Shown here in pieces: positions 42,856 to 51,806 of a DNA stretch of 64,000 nucleotides (the first letter of the stretch is position 1; each line of letters begins with the position of its first letter). The translations under genes and the position numbers were made by a program. The notes beneath the pieces were generated by a model that saw nothing but the letters and a program-made list of their open reading frames with translations, ran no database searches and was not told the DNA's origin. The DNA lies in assembly GCF_900101745.1 (NCBI RefSeq), contig NZ_FNAD01000001.1, positions 310,001 through 374,000 on the forward strand, read 5' to 3'. The DNA is from Glycomyces harbinensis (GTDB lineage Bacteria; Actinomycetota; Actinomycetes; Mycobacteriales; Micromonosporaceae).

Positions 42856-43790
42856 CCGTCGTCGTGCTCGGCAGCGCCAACCTCGATCTCGTCTACGAGG
42901 TCGAGCGCATCCCCGCCCCCGGCGAGACCGTCCTGTCCCGGGGCTTCGAGGCCTTCCCCGGCGGCAAGGGCAACAACCAGGCCATCGCGACCGCGCGCGC
43001 CGGCGCCGACGTGCGGTTCATCGTCGCGCTCGGGCGCGACGCGGCGGGCGACCGGCTCGCCGACGAGGCACGCCGGGCGGGCATCACGCTCCAGGCGCGC
43101 CGCGTGGACGCCCCGACCGGCTCGGCGGTGATCTTCGTGGACCAGCACGCCGAGAACTCCATCGTCGTCAACTCCGGCGCGAACGCCGCACTCGTGGACC
43201 CCACGATGGGCGAACTCGCCGACATCGCCGCCGCCGACCTCCTCGTACTGCAACTGGAGACGCCGATCGCCACCGTCGGCGCCGCGGTGACCGCCGCGCG
43301 CGCGGCCGCCACCACCGTGATCCTCAACGCCGCGCCCAGCGCGGCCGTCCCCGCCGAACTCCTCCGCGCGGTCGACGTGCTCGTGGTCAACGAGCACGAG
43401 GCCGCCGAACTCGCGGGCGAACCCGACGGCACCGGCGAGCGCTCGCTTCTGTCGGTGCTCACCGGGCACGGCTGCGCCGTCATCGTCACGCTCGGCTCGG
43501 ACGGCGCCCTCGTCGGCGTCCCCGGCCAGGACCCCGTCAAGGTCCCGGCGGTGAAAGTGGACGCCAAGGACACCACCGGCGCGGGCGACACCTTCGTGGG
43601 CGCCTTCGCCGCCGCCCTCGACCGCGGCACCCGCTCGACCGACCTCGCGTCCCTGGTCGCCGCAACGGAATTCGCGACCGCGGCCGCCGCGATCGCCGTG
43701 CAGCGCAAAGGCGCCGTCCCGTCCATTCCGACCCTTGAAGAAGTCGAGCGCTTCCGCAAGGGGCGCAGTCGTGAAAGGCACCAGTCGTGA
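42852..43790 (+). CDS. PfkB-family sugar kinase (ribokinase-like)
   Basis: A 312-residue kinase. The N-terminal signature is FPGGKGNNQA near residue 38, and the C-terminal signature DTTGAGDTFVGAF contains the catalytic Asp (near residue 240). The nearest functional type is ribokinase, which phosphorylates D-ribose at O5. With two glycohydrolase-family proteins upstream, phosphorylation of released ribose or a similar pentose is inferred. The start is coupled to the repeat ORF, and the stop overlaps the next GTG. Confidence 0.88.
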   Translation: MTVVVLGSANLDLVYEVERIPAPGETVLSRGFEAFPGGKGNNQAIATARAGADVRFIVALGRDAAGDRLADEARRAGITLQARRVDAPTGSAVIFVDQHAENSIVVNSGANAALVDPTMGELADIAAADLLVLQLETPIATVGAAVTAARAAATTVILNAAPSAAVPAELLRAVDVLVVNEHEAAELAGEPDGTGERSLLSVLTGHGCAVIVTLGSDGALVGVPGQDPVKVPAVKVDAKDTTGAGDTFVGAFAAALDRGTRSTDLASLVAATEFATAAAAIAVQRKGAVPSIPTLEEVERFRKGRSRERHQS

Positions 43791-45808
43791 CGAACACTCC
43801 CGCCGACCCCGACGAGGCCGCCACCAACGCGTTCAACCCCCTGGTGCCCAGGCCCATCGACCGTCCCACGACGCTGCCGCCCGGCGGCCGCATCGACGCC
43901 GAGGCCGGTGACGTCGCCAAGATCTTCGCCGCACCCGAAGACCCCGCCGACTGGCCCGCCTGGCGCGAGGACCTGACCGCCTGGCGCGACGAGGCCCGCA
44001 AGCGCCTGCGCTACAGCGGCGCGGCCTACGAGCGACCCGAAACTCGCTGGGCCGCAAGCGCCTACGCCGTCGCCCAGGTGTGGCTGTGGGACGAGCGGCT
44101 GTTCGACCACGCCCGGCAGCGGTTCACCGTGGACGCCTTCCTCGAGTCGATCGCCGGCCAGGGCGGCCTCGACGGGCTCGTCCTGTGGCACGCCTACCCG
44201 ATCATCGGGATCGACGACCGCAACCAGTTCGACTTCTACCGCGGCGTCCCCGGCCTCGCGGACCTGGTGCGGGACTTCCAGGACCGCGGCCTGCGCGTCT
44301 TCTTCGACTACAACCCCTGGGACACCGGGACGCGCCGCACCGGCCGCACCGACGCCGAGGAACTGGCCGCGCTGGTCACCGAGTACGGCGTCGACGGGGT
44401 CTTCCTCGACACCCTCAAGGAGGGCGACGCGAACCTGACGCGCGCCCTGTCCGAGGCGACGCCGCCGCAGGTCCTCGAAGGCGAGTCCCGCGTCCCCAAC
44501 CAGCGGGTCGAGGACCACCTGCTGAGCTGGGCCCAGTGGTTCGCCGACTCCGAGGCGCCCGGCGTGCAGCGCGCCCACTGGTACGAGCGCCGCCACATGA
44601 TGCACTCGATCCGCCGCTGGAACCGCGACCACAGCGGGGAGCTCCAGTCCGCGTGGATGAACGGCACCGGCATCCTCGTGTGGGACACCGTGTTCGGCGT
44701 CTGGGTCGGCTGGAACCGGCGAGACGAGGCCACGCTGCGGCGGATGCTGCGCGTGCAGCGCGCCGCGCACGCCCTCCTCACCGCGGGGGAGTGGTCCCCA
44801 CTGGACGGTGCGACCGCCGAGGCGATCTCGGCCGGCGTGTACGTGTCCCGCTGGACGTCGGGCGGCGCAACCTTGTGGACGATCGTCAACCGGGCCGAAG
44901 ACGCCTGGACCGGCGACCCACTCGCAGCGCCGCTTCCGCAGGGCGGCAGGCGCTTCGACGTCACCGCGGGTGCGATCGACCCCGCCGCGGTGACCGTCCC
45001 CGGTCGCTCCGTCGCGGGCGTCCTCGAACTCGCCCCCGGCGCCGAGGAGCCGATGTGGCTCGCCGACCTGCTCAAGGCCGCCGCCGCGGACCCCGGCTCG
45101 GACGACGCCGCCTTCCCCGCGCGCGAAGCGGTCCGGGTCGTCCCGGACGTCTCCGAGTCGCGGTTCGCCCCGGGCGTGGCGGTGCGCGTCGAACCGGGCC
45201 GGCATCGCCTGAACGTCACGTACCGGCGCCGCGAGACCGGCTTCTACCAGGGCGCGCCGTACGTCGAGGAGTGGAAGCCTTTGCCGCCGCGCCTGCACGA
45301 CGACCGCGAGGAGACCGTCGAGGTCGACGTCCGCGGGCCGGTGTCCGTCGCCGCGCGGGAGGTCACCCTCAACGCCTACCAGGTCTTCCTCGTCGCGACC
45401 GGCTACCGCCCGCAGGTGGAGCACCGGTTCCTGTGCGGCACTGACGAGGCCGCCGACCACCTCCCGGTGACCGGGGTGTCCCTCGCGGACGCCCGCGCCT
45501 ACGCGTCCTGGGTCGGCGCGCGGCTGCCCGACGAGTTCGAATGGCAGCTCGCCGCCGCGCAACCGGGCTTCGTGCGGCGCACGCCCGCGGTCTGGAACTG
45601 GACCGAGAGCGAGCACTCCGACGGCGTCACCCGCTTCGCGATGCTCAAGGGCGGCAGCGAACACCGCTCCGAAGGCTCGGACTGGTACACCGACGGCGGC
45701 GTCAAGGACGCGACGTTCAGCCTGAAGTTCCTGCTGCCCGGGCTGGGCGTCGAGCGCTCCAGCAGCATCGGCTTCCGCATCGCCCGCGATCTGGGGGACA
45801 CGGCATGA
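43787..45808 (+). CDS. glycosidase-like TIM barrel fused to FGE-sulfatase domain
   Basis: A 673-residue protein starting at GTG 43787. Residues about 80-400 look like a (beta/alpha)8 glycoside hydrolase barrel: GLVLWHAYPIIGIDDRNQFD, LRVFFDYNPWDTG, and YGVDGVFLDTLKEG with a likely catalytic Asp. A beta-sandwich follows. The C-terminal 130 residues match the formylglycine-generating-enzyme fold (LPVTGVSLADARAYASWVGARLPDEFEWQLA...WNWTESE...IGFR) but show no active-site Cys pair, so it may bind a sugar or fold as a scaffold. No signal peptide is seen, so it acts inside on imported glycoside. The family assignment is tentative. Confidence 0.65.
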   Translation: MTNTPADPDEAATNAFNPLVPRPIDRPTTLPPGGRIDAEAGDVAKIFAAPEDPADWPAWREDLTAWRDEARKRLRYSGAAYERPETRWAASAYAVAQVWLWDERLFDHARQRFTVDAFLESIAGQGGLDGLVLWHAYPIIGIDDRNQFDFYRGVPGLADLVRDFQDRGLRVFFDYNPWDTGTRRTGRTDAEELAALVTEYGVDGVFLDTLKEGDANLTRALSEATPPQVLEGESRVPNQRVEDHLLSWAQWFADSEAPGVQRAHWYERRHMMHSIRRWNRDHSGELQSAWMNGTGILVWDTVFGVWVGWNRRDEATLRRMLRVQRAAHALLTAGEWSPLDGATAEAISAGVYVSRWTSGGATLWTIVNRAEDAWTGDPLAAPLPQGGRRFDVTAGAIDPAAVTVPGRSVAGVLELAPGAEEPMWLADLLKAAAADPGSDDAAFPAREAVRVVPDVSESRFAPGVAVRVEPGRHRLNVTYRRRETGFYQGAPYVEEWKPLPPRLHDDREETVEVDVRGPVSVAAREVTLNAYQVFLVATGYRPQVEHRFLCGTDEAADHLPVTGVSLADARAYASWVGARLPDEFEWQLAAAQPGFVRRTPAVWNWTESEHSDGVTRFAMLKGGSEHRSEGSDWYTDGGVKDATFSLKFLLPGLGVERSSSIGFRIARDLGDTA

Positions 45809-46992
45809 CCGCGCCGCTCGAAGGACTCCGCGTCCTCGACGTCTCCACGCTCTTCGCCGGGCCCATCGCCGCGACCTTCCTCGGCGACTACGGCGCCGAC
45901 GTGATCAAAGTGGAGCATCCGGCCAAGCCCGACGCGTCGCGGGGCCACGGGCCCGCGAAGGACGGCGTCAACCTGTGGTGGAAGACCTTGGGGCGCAACA
46001 AGCGCACCGTCACCATCAACCTCGGTACCCCCGAGGGCGCCGAGCTGCTCCTGCGCCTGGCCGCCGAAGCGGACGTGCTCATCGAGAACTTCCGCCCCGG
46101 CACCCTCGAACGCTGGGGCCTGGGACCGGGCGTGCTCCACGAGGCCAACCCGCGCCTGGTGGTCGCCCGCGTGACCGCCTTCGGCCAGACCGGGCCGTAC
46201 TCGTCCCGGCCCGGCTTCGGCAGCCTCGCCGAGGCCATGAGCGGCTTCGCGGCCCTCACCGGGCAGCCCGACGGCCCGCCCACCCTGCCCCCGTTCGGCC
46301 TCGCCGACGGCGTCGCGGCCCTGGCGACCGCCTTCGCCGTCATGACCGCGCTGCGCGCCGCCGACCGCGACGATCACGGCCAGGTCATCGACCTCGCCAT
46401 CATCGAGCCGATCCTCATGCTCCTGGGCGGGCAGATCACCGCCTACGACCAGCTCGGCCTCCTCCAGCCGCGCAGCGGGAACCGCTCGGTCAACAACGCC
46501 CCGCGCAACGTCTACCGCACCGGCGACGGCGACTGGGTGGCCGTCTCGACCAGCTCCCAGTCGATCGCCGAGCGCGTCATGCGCCTGGTCGGGCGCGGCG
46601 ATCTCGTGGCCGAGCCCTGGTTCGCCTCCGGGCACTCCCGCGCCGAGCACGCCGACGAACTCGACGAGGCCGTCTCGGCGTGGATCGGCGACCGGTCCAC
46701 CGCGGCCGTGATCGCCGCGTTCGAAGGCGCCCAGGCCGCGATCGCCCCGGTCTACGACGTGCGCGGGGTCCTCGCCGACCCGCAGTACCGCCACATCGGC
46801 ACCGTCCAGACCGTCGAGGACGAGGAGCTCGGGCCCGTGAAGATGCAGAACGTGCTCTTCCGCCTCTCCGAGACCCCCGGCGCGATCCGGTGGACCGGAC
46901 GACGCCACGGCCAGGACACCGACGCGGTGCTCGCCGAGGCCGGCGTGACCCGCGAACAACTGGACCTGCTGCGCGAGAAGGGAATCATTTGA
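45805..46992 (+). CDS. CoA transferase family III (CaiB/Frc type)
   Basis: A 395-residue enzyme. It opens with LEGLRVLDVSTLFAGPIAATFLGDYGADVIKVEHP, broken here only by small family-typical changes, then NKRTVTINL and the catalytic Asp in FGLADGVAALATA near residue 171. It transfers CoA between carboxylic acids. Together with the CitE-like lyase that follows by TTGA overlap, it could activate and split a C5-C6 dicarboxylic acid, as in citramalate or itaconate degradation; the actual acid is not known. Its link with the riboside genes is only positional. Confidence 0.87.
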   Translation: MTAPLEGLRVLDVSTLFAGPIAATFLGDYGADVIKVEHPAKPDASRGHGPAKDGVNLWWKTLGRNKRTVTINLGTPEGAELLLRLAAEADVLIENFRPGTLERWGLGPGVLHEANPRLVVARVTAFGQTGPYSSRPGFGSLAEAMSGFAALTGQPDGPPTLPPFGLADGVAALATAFAVMTALRAADRDDHGQVIDLAIIEPILMLLGGQITAYDQLGLLQPRSGNRSVNNAPRNVYRTGDGDWVAVSTSSQSIAERVMRLVGRGDLVAEPWFASGHSRAEHADELDEAVSAWIGDRSTAAVIAAFEGAQAAIAPVYDVRGVLADPQYRHIGTVQTVEDEELGPVKMQNVLFRLSETPGAIRWTGRRHGQDTDAVLAEAGVTREQLDLLREKGII

Positions 46993-47774
46993 GCCCGCTC
47001 ACCGCCCTCTACGTACCCGGGGACCGGCCCGAACGCTTCGAGAAGGCCGTCGCCTCCGGCGCCGACGTGGTGATCCTCGACCTCGAGGACGCCGTGCCCG
47101 ACCGGTCCAAGGCCGACGCCCTCGCCAACGTCGTGGAATGGCTCGCCTCGCCGCCGGCGGAGGTCTCGATCCAGGTCCGCGTCAACGAGCGTGCGGCCCA
47201 TGAGATCCGCGCCGTGCGCGCGACCGGCGCGGCCGTCGGGCTGCGCATCCCCAAAGTGGAGGACCCCCGCAGGCTCGACGCCGTCGCCGTGCTCGCAGGC
47301 GGCCTGCCGCTCACCGCGCTCATCGAGTCGGCCCGCGGCATCGAGGCCGCCGCCGCCATCGCCGCCCACCCGGCCGTCCACGAGGTCGCCCTCGGCGAGG
47401 CCGACCTCGCCAGCGACCTCGGCAGCGCCGACCCGCTCGTGCGCGACCAGCTCCGCGTCCGGCTCCTCGTCGCCGCCCGCGCCGCCGGACTCCCCGCGCC
47501 GATGCTGTCGGCCTACCCCGCCATCGGTGACCTCGACGGTCTGCGCGCCGACACCGAGCGCGGCAGGGCCCTCGGCCTGCGCGGCCGCGTCGCCGTCCAC
47601 CCCAAGCAGCTCGCCGTCATCAAGGAGGTCTTCGCCCCCGACGAGGAGGAGCGCGCCTGGGCCCGGGAGGTGGTCGACGCGCTCGAAGGCGGCGGCGTCG
47701 CCACCCTCGCCGACGGCCAGATGGTCGACCCGGCGATGCTCGGCCGCGCCCGCAGGCTCCTGGAACACGGTTGA
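46989..47774 (+). CDS. CitE/HpcH-type lyase (citramalyl- or malyl-CoA lyase-like)
   Basis: A 261-residue TIM-barrel lyase starting at TTG 46989, which overlaps the preceding stop and has GAGAAGGGA upstream. Motifs are LYVPGDRPERFEKAVASGAD, VILDLEDAVP (metal ligand Glu/Asp), ALIESARGIEAA, and LGEADLASDLG. It would cleave a beta-hydroxyacyl-CoA made by the CoA transferase upstream, giving acetyl-CoA, pyruvate or glyoxylate. It is the last gene of the coupled run. Confidence 0.87.
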   Translation: MSPLTALYVPGDRPERFEKAVASGADVVILDLEDAVPDRSKADALANVVEWLASPPAEVSIQVRVNERAAHEIRAVRATGAAVGLRIPKVEDPRRLDAVAVLAGGLPLTALIESARGIEAAAAIAAHPAVHEVALGEADLASDLGSADPLVRDQLRVRLLVAARAAGLPAPMLSAYPAIGDLDGLRADTERGRALGLRGRVAVHPKQLAVIKEVFAPDEEERAWAREVVDALEGGGVATLADGQMVDPAMLGRARRLLEHG

Positions 47775-47803
47775 GCTTTGCCGCAACCCGGGCCTGACCT
47801 CAC

Positions 47804-47837
47804 CGATCGTCGCTAAACTCGCGACAGGCGACGATCG
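47804..47837 (+). promoter_or_regulatory. dyad enclosing a -10-like element
   Basis: CGATCGTCGC (47804-47813) and GCGACGATCG (47828-47837) form a perfect 10-bp inverted repeat. The 14-base spacer begins with TAAACT, a good -10 hexamer. It ends just before the GGGGGAG ribosome site of the hydrolase gene. This suits an operator that blocks its own promoter or a 5' mRNA hairpin. No regulator is adjacent. Confidence 0.5.
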
Positions 47838-47850
47838 CGGGGGAGTGACG

Positions 47851-49167
47851 ATGAGCCTCATGAGCCATGCCGTCCAGCACTACCGCAAGCTCCCCGCCCC
47901 CACGACCCGCAGCATCAGGACCGAACGCGACCTGCCCGTCCCCATGCGCGACGGCACCCGGCTCCTCGCCGACCGCTGGGCTCCCAGGCGCGGACCCGAA
48001 GGGCTGCCGACCGCGCTCGTGCGCACCCCGTACGAGCACCGCGGCCTCCACGACAGGACGATCGCCCGGCCCCTGGCCGAACGCGGCTTCCAGGTGATCA
48101 GCGTGGCCATGCGGGCGGGCGCGGGCGGCGCCGCGGATCCGCTCCGCAAGGAGTACGAGGACGGCCTCGACGTCATCGCCTGGATCATCGCCCAGCCCTG
48201 GTTCGGCGGGTCCCTCGTGCCGGCGGGCCCGAACCACCTCGGCGGCGCCCAGTGGGCCGTCGCCGCCGACGCCCCGCCCCAGGTCAAGGCCATGGTGCCG
48301 GCGGCCGCCTCGATGGCGGCCGACGTACTCCCCGACTTCTCGGTCCCGGCCTCGCTGGTCGGCGGCTGGTACGACGCGTTCCTGCCCGGCCAGGTGCGCG
48401 ACTTCGCCGCGCTCCAGGCCGCCGGCCGGCACCCGCGGTTGACCATCGGGCCGTGGGCCCACGACGACACGGCCCGCGCCGCCGTCGCCGAGACCCTCGA
48501 TTTCGCCCTCCCGCTGGCCCTCGGCCGCATTCCCGCCGAGCGCGCCGCGGTGCGCCTCTACGTGATGGGGGAGGAGGCCTGGCGGGACTTCGACTCCTGG
48601 CCTCCCCAGGGCTACAAGGAGAAACGCGTCCTCCTCGGCGCCGACGGCTCGCTGTCGGTGAAGCACCGGGAAGGCACGGTCGGCTTCCGCTACGACCCGG
48701 ACGACCCCACCCCGACCCTCGGCGGCCACGGCATCGACCGCGCCGGCAAGGCCGACAACATCTGGCTCGAGGCCCGGCCCGACGTCCTCACCTTCACCAC
48801 CGACGTCCTCACCAGGGACTTCGAGGTCGTCGGCCACGTGAACGCCGCGATCCGGTTCCGCTCCACCCGGCCGACCGCGAACGTCTTCGTGCGGCTGTGC
48901 GACGTGGACCCGCTGGGCCGCTCCTGGAACGTGTGCGACGGCCTGACCCGCGTCACCGAGGCGACCGAAGCGCAGACGGTCCCCGTCGACCTGTGGCCCA
49001 CGGCGTACCGCTTCGCGACGGGCCACCGCATCCGGGTCCAGGTGTCGAGCGGTGACGTGCCGGACCGCCACGGCCGGGGCGCCGACCTCGATGCGGCCGA
49101 CCAGGAGGTCCACTGCGGCGGCGACCATCCTTCGACCATCACCCTGCCGATCCGCCCCGCCGCCTGA
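47851..49167 (+). CDS. S15/CocE-NonD type hydrolase lacking the nucleophilic Ser
   Basis: A 438-residue alpha/beta hydrolase of the X-Pro dipeptidyl-peptidase/cocaine-esterase family with its C-terminal jelly-roll domain. The oxyanion Tyr is in VRTPYEHRG, the acid in GGWYDAFLPG, and the His in IGPWAHDD. The nucleophile elbow, however, reads AGPNHLGGAQW: Asn replaces the usual Ser (codon AAC at 48231-48233). The region normally DxRGxGxSGG is also changed (AMRAGAGGAAD). It is therefore probably inactive as an esterase, or uses another mechanism. It has its own promoter region with a strong dyad. Confidence 0.8.
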   Translation: MSLMSHAVQHYRKLPAPTTRSIRTERDLPVPMRDGTRLLADRWAPRRGPEGLPTALVRTPYEHRGLHDRTIARPLAERGFQVISVAMRAGAGGAADPLRKEYEDGLDVIAWIIAQPWFGGSLVPAGPNHLGGAQWAVAADAPPQVKAMVPAAASMAADVLPDFSVPASLVGGWYDAFLPGQVRDFAALQAAGRHPRLTIGPWAHDDTARAAVAETLDFALPLALGRIPAERAAVRLYVMGEEAWRDFDSWPPQGYKEKRVLLGADGSLSVKHREGTVGFRYDPDDPTPTLGGHGIDRAGKADNIWLEARPDVLTFTTDVLTRDFEVVGHVNAAIRFRSTRPTANVFVRLCDVDPLGRSWNVCDGLTRVTEATEAQTVPVDLWPTAYRFATGHRIRVQVSSGDVPDRHGRGADLDAADQEVHCGGDHPSTITLPIRPAA

Positions 49168-49189
49168 ACCGGGCCGCGGCCCCGACGAG

Positions 49190-49218
49190 GCGGGCCCGGC
49201 CTGCTCGGCCGGGCCCGC
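49190..49218. terminator. bidirectional 12-bp hairpin between convergent genes
   Basis: GCGGGCCCGGCC, loop TGCTC, and its exact complement lie between the stops at 49167 (plus) and 49225 (minus). The symmetrical GC-only stem without a T-run is the usual actinobacterial style of two-way terminator. Confidence 0.7.
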
Positions 49219-49224
49219 ACCGGC

Positions 49225-51069
49225 CTATCGGATGCCGTACGAGCGGATGGTCTCGTGCTCGACGGTGTTGCCCGCCGCGTCGGCGGCGGTGAAGCGCACC
49301 GACGCGAACGCGGCGTCCTGCGGCAATCGGACGCTCGCGGTCGCGGTGTCGCCCTCGCGGTCGATCGGGACGGCCGTCCAGGTCGCGCCGTCGTCGAAGG
49401 ACACCTCGAAGGTCATCGCGGCGCAGTCCTGGTCGTCGGCGCCGGGCTGCTGGGCGAATTCGAGCGTGAAGTCCTGGACCGCGCCGGCCTGGGCGTACCC
49501 GTTCGCGATGCCGGACGCGGCGAACTCGACCACCGAGACCGGCAGCGCCGCGTTCGCCTCAGGGTCGTAGTCGAAGTCCCAAGACGCCGCGGACCGGCTC
49601 CCCAGCGGGGTCCACGGCGTCTCGCGGTCGAACGCGGCGGTCACCTTCAACCGGCCCGCGCCGACCTCGGACTGCTCGACGGCCAGGCCCATCTCGTCGC
49701 TCGTGGCCACGAGCGTCCCGTCGCGGGCGAGGGTCATCTCGCCGGGCAGGTACTCGGTCTGCACCGCCTCGTCGCCGCTCGAGGTCGAGAACATCCACGG
49801 TGAGAAGTACAGGAGCTCCTGCTCGTCCCAGCGGTAGAACATCGCCGGAAGGAAGTCCTGGCCCCAGTTCTCCAGGCCCACCGACACCGGGGCGTCGTTC
49901 CAGACGGCCGCGGTCGCCGACCCGGGTTCGAGGACGCCCGCGTCGCGGTACACCCAGTCCGAGAGCGTGGCGATCTCCTCGTAGGGGAAGACGCCGCGCT
50001 GCTCCCAGAAGAGGTCCTCGTCCGCGGTGTAGAACTCGGTGCGGGCCGACGGCAGACCGATCTCGCCGGTCGAGGTGAAGGCGTACGGGTCGTACACCGG
50101 GTGCACGGCCATGTCCATGCGGGAGAAGACGGAGTCGGCGCCGAGCGTCCGGTACTCGGCGTCGAGCCTGGCGAGGTCCTCGTCGTGGACCGTCTCGACC
50201 ATGTCGCCCGGGATGCCGTCGGTGCCGGCCCGGAACAGGTTGTAGCTGTAGGCCTCTGAGGCGCCTTCGGGGTTCATGTATCCCGCGCGCATGACGAATC
50301 CGACGTCGCGCCCGCCCGACAGCTCCCCGGTCGGGACCGCGTAGACGTCGCCTCCGGGGAACGCCCACATGGAGGCCCAGGCCCCCTCCTGGGTGCCGGG
50401 GGCGTAGCTGAAGGCGTCGAACATGACGCTGTCGGCGACCACGTCGCGGTCGAGGTCGAAACCGACCGGCACGGCCTTGGTGCCGTCGACCACGGTGGCG
50501 GTCGGCTGATCGCCCACCACGACCTCCTGGACGGCGAAGACGGACTCGTACGTCTCCTCGTCGAGGTAGTCGTTGAGCATCGCCACCAGGTGGTAGCCGC
50601 CCGGTTCGAGGTCGAGCGTCCCGGTGGCGCCCTCGAAGTACTCGGGGCCGCCCGACTCGCCGGTGTCCAGGTCGACCCAGGACACGCCCAGCACATCGGG
50701 CGCCGACCCGTCGAGCCACTCGCCGGTGACCGTGACCGCCGTTCCGGAGAGGCCGGGATCCGCCGGCTCCCAACCCGGGTCGTCCACATTGAACTCCGCC
50801 AGGTCGAGGCTGCCGGACGCGACCTTGTCGACCGCGTCCAGCGGCACCGCGATGCGGTCGCCGTCCGCGTTGCGCGACACCGAGAATCCCGGCCCCGACC
50901 CGTCGGACGTCAGCATCCCGTCCTCGCCGACGCCCACGCCGGCGGGCGACGCGGCCTCCGCCGAACCGAGGTCCGACACCGCCTCCTCCGCCGGCTCCGC
51001 CGCTGCGGCACCGGGGACCAGCCCCGCCGCGGCCATGACCGCCGCCGCGCCCAACAATCTCGCTCGCAT
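49225..51069 (-). CDS. large secreted protein of unknown function
   Basis: A 614-residue protein; ATG 51069 has GGAGAG upstream. A Sec signal peptide ends at the AAA-AEPAEE cleavage region (about residue 24). The mature protein is acidic, almost free of Cys, and rich in beta-sandwich features: repeated GGYHLVAML, VTVTGEWLDG, and a C-terminal Ig-like domain (YEVSFDDGATWTAV-type strand, VRFTAADAAGNTVEH). It resembles the non-catalytic tails of secreted subtilisin-like proteases but contains no protease domain. It is likely an exported or surface structural/binding protein. Confidence 0.7.
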   Translation of the reverse strand: MRARLLGAAAVMAAAGLVPGAAAAEPAEEAVSDLGSAEAASPAGVGVGEDGMLTSDGSGPGFSVSRNADGDRIAVPLDAVDKVASGSLDLAEFNVDDPGWEPADPGLSGTAVTVTGEWLDGSAPDVLGVSWVDLDTGESGGPEYFEGATGTLDLEPGGYHLVAMLNDYLDEETYESVFAVQEVVVGDQPTATVVDGTKAVPVGFDLDRDVVADSVMFDAFSYAPGTQEGAWASMWAFPGGDVYAVPTGELSGGRDVGFVMRAGYMNPEGASEAYSYNLFRAGTDGIPGDMVETVHDEDLARLDAEYRTLGADSVFSRMDMAVHPVYDPYAFTSTGEIGLPSARTEFYTADEDLFWEQRGVFPYEEIATLSDWVYRDAGVLEPGSATAAVWNDAPVSVGLENWGQDFLPAMFYRWDEQELLYFSPWMFSTSSGDEAVQTEYLPGEMTLARDGTLVATSDEMGLAVEQSEVGAGRLKVTAAFDRETPWTPLGSRSAASWDFDYDPEANAALPVSVVEFAASGIANGYAQAGAVQDFTLEFAQQPGADDQDCAAMTFEVSFDDGATWTAVPIDREGDTATASVRLPQDAAFASVRFTAADAAGNTVEHETIRSYGIR

Positions 51070-51279
51070 GAACTCTCCAAACCCGTCGGCATCGTCTGAC
51101 GGCGGTCAATACGCGCGCCACCGCTGCGGCCGTTGGCAGACCGGAAGGCGCGAAAGCACACGAAAATTCCCCGCGCGCACCTGACAACGCGGCCGGGCGC
51201 CGCGGCGTATGTACTTCGCCGGGCCGCGACCACCCCCGTGGGCGCGCCGGCCCCACCTCCGCCACCCGAAAGAGGCCCA

Positions 51280-51792
51280 GTGAACGTCAAGGAGCAGCGC
51301 GAGGCCGCATTCGAGTCCTTCGACCAGGCGTACCGCGCCGGACTGCGGCGGTACGCGTACTACCTGTGCGGGGACTGGTACGAGGCCGACGACATCGTCC
51401 AGAAGGCGCTCACCAAGCTGTTCTCCGCCTGGGACCGCGTCGACCCCGAGGGCGCTCCGGCGTACGCGCGCCGGATCGTCACCAACGTCTACCTCTCCCA
51501 CCGCCGGCTCGCCTGGGTGCGCCGCGAACGGACCACCGAGGAGCTGCCCGTCCGCGCCCTGGAGCGGCCGCAGGAAGAGGTCGACCTGCGCCTGGCCGTC
51601 GCCGACGCGCTGGCCCGGCTCACGGCGCGCGAGCGCGTGACGCTCGTGCTGCGGTACTGGGAGCAGCTGTCGGTGGACGAGACCGCGGCGGCGATGGGCT
51701 GCTCGGCGGGCACCGTCAAGAGCCAGTCCTCAAGGGGGCTGGGCAAACTGCGCCAGTTGATGGCCGGAACCGTCGTTCTGGCCCGGGCATGA
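51280..51792 (+). CDS. ECF RNA polymerase sigma factor, SigE/SigM type
   Basis: A 170-residue sigma factor. GTG 51280 with AAAGAGG upstream is preferred over an ATG at 51133 that would add an odd Pro-rich leader. Region 2 is YAYYLCGDWYEADDIVQKAL then LFSAW, and region 4 is LTARERVTLVLRYWEQLSVD then AAMGCSAGTVKSQSSRGL. It belongs to the small SigE-like group common in actinomycetes. The next gene, coupled by overlap or a gap of 14 bases, encodes a one-pass membrane protein that is probably its anti-sigma partner. Confidence 0.9.
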   Translation: MNVKEQREAAFESFDQAYRAGLRRYAYYLCGDWYEADDIVQKALTKLFSAWDRVDPEGAPAYARRIVTNVYLSHRRLAWVRRERTTEELPVRALERPQEEVDLRLAVADALARLTARERVTLVLRYWEQLSVDETAAAMGCSAGTVKSQSSRGLGKLRQLMAGTVVLARA

Positions 51793-51806
51793 TGAAGGGA
51801 AGTCAA

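Noticed and set aside
51133-51279. N-terminal extension of the sigma factor from ATG 51133.
   Set aside because: A Pro-rich leader outside the family; GTG 51280 has a ribosome site and gives normal length.
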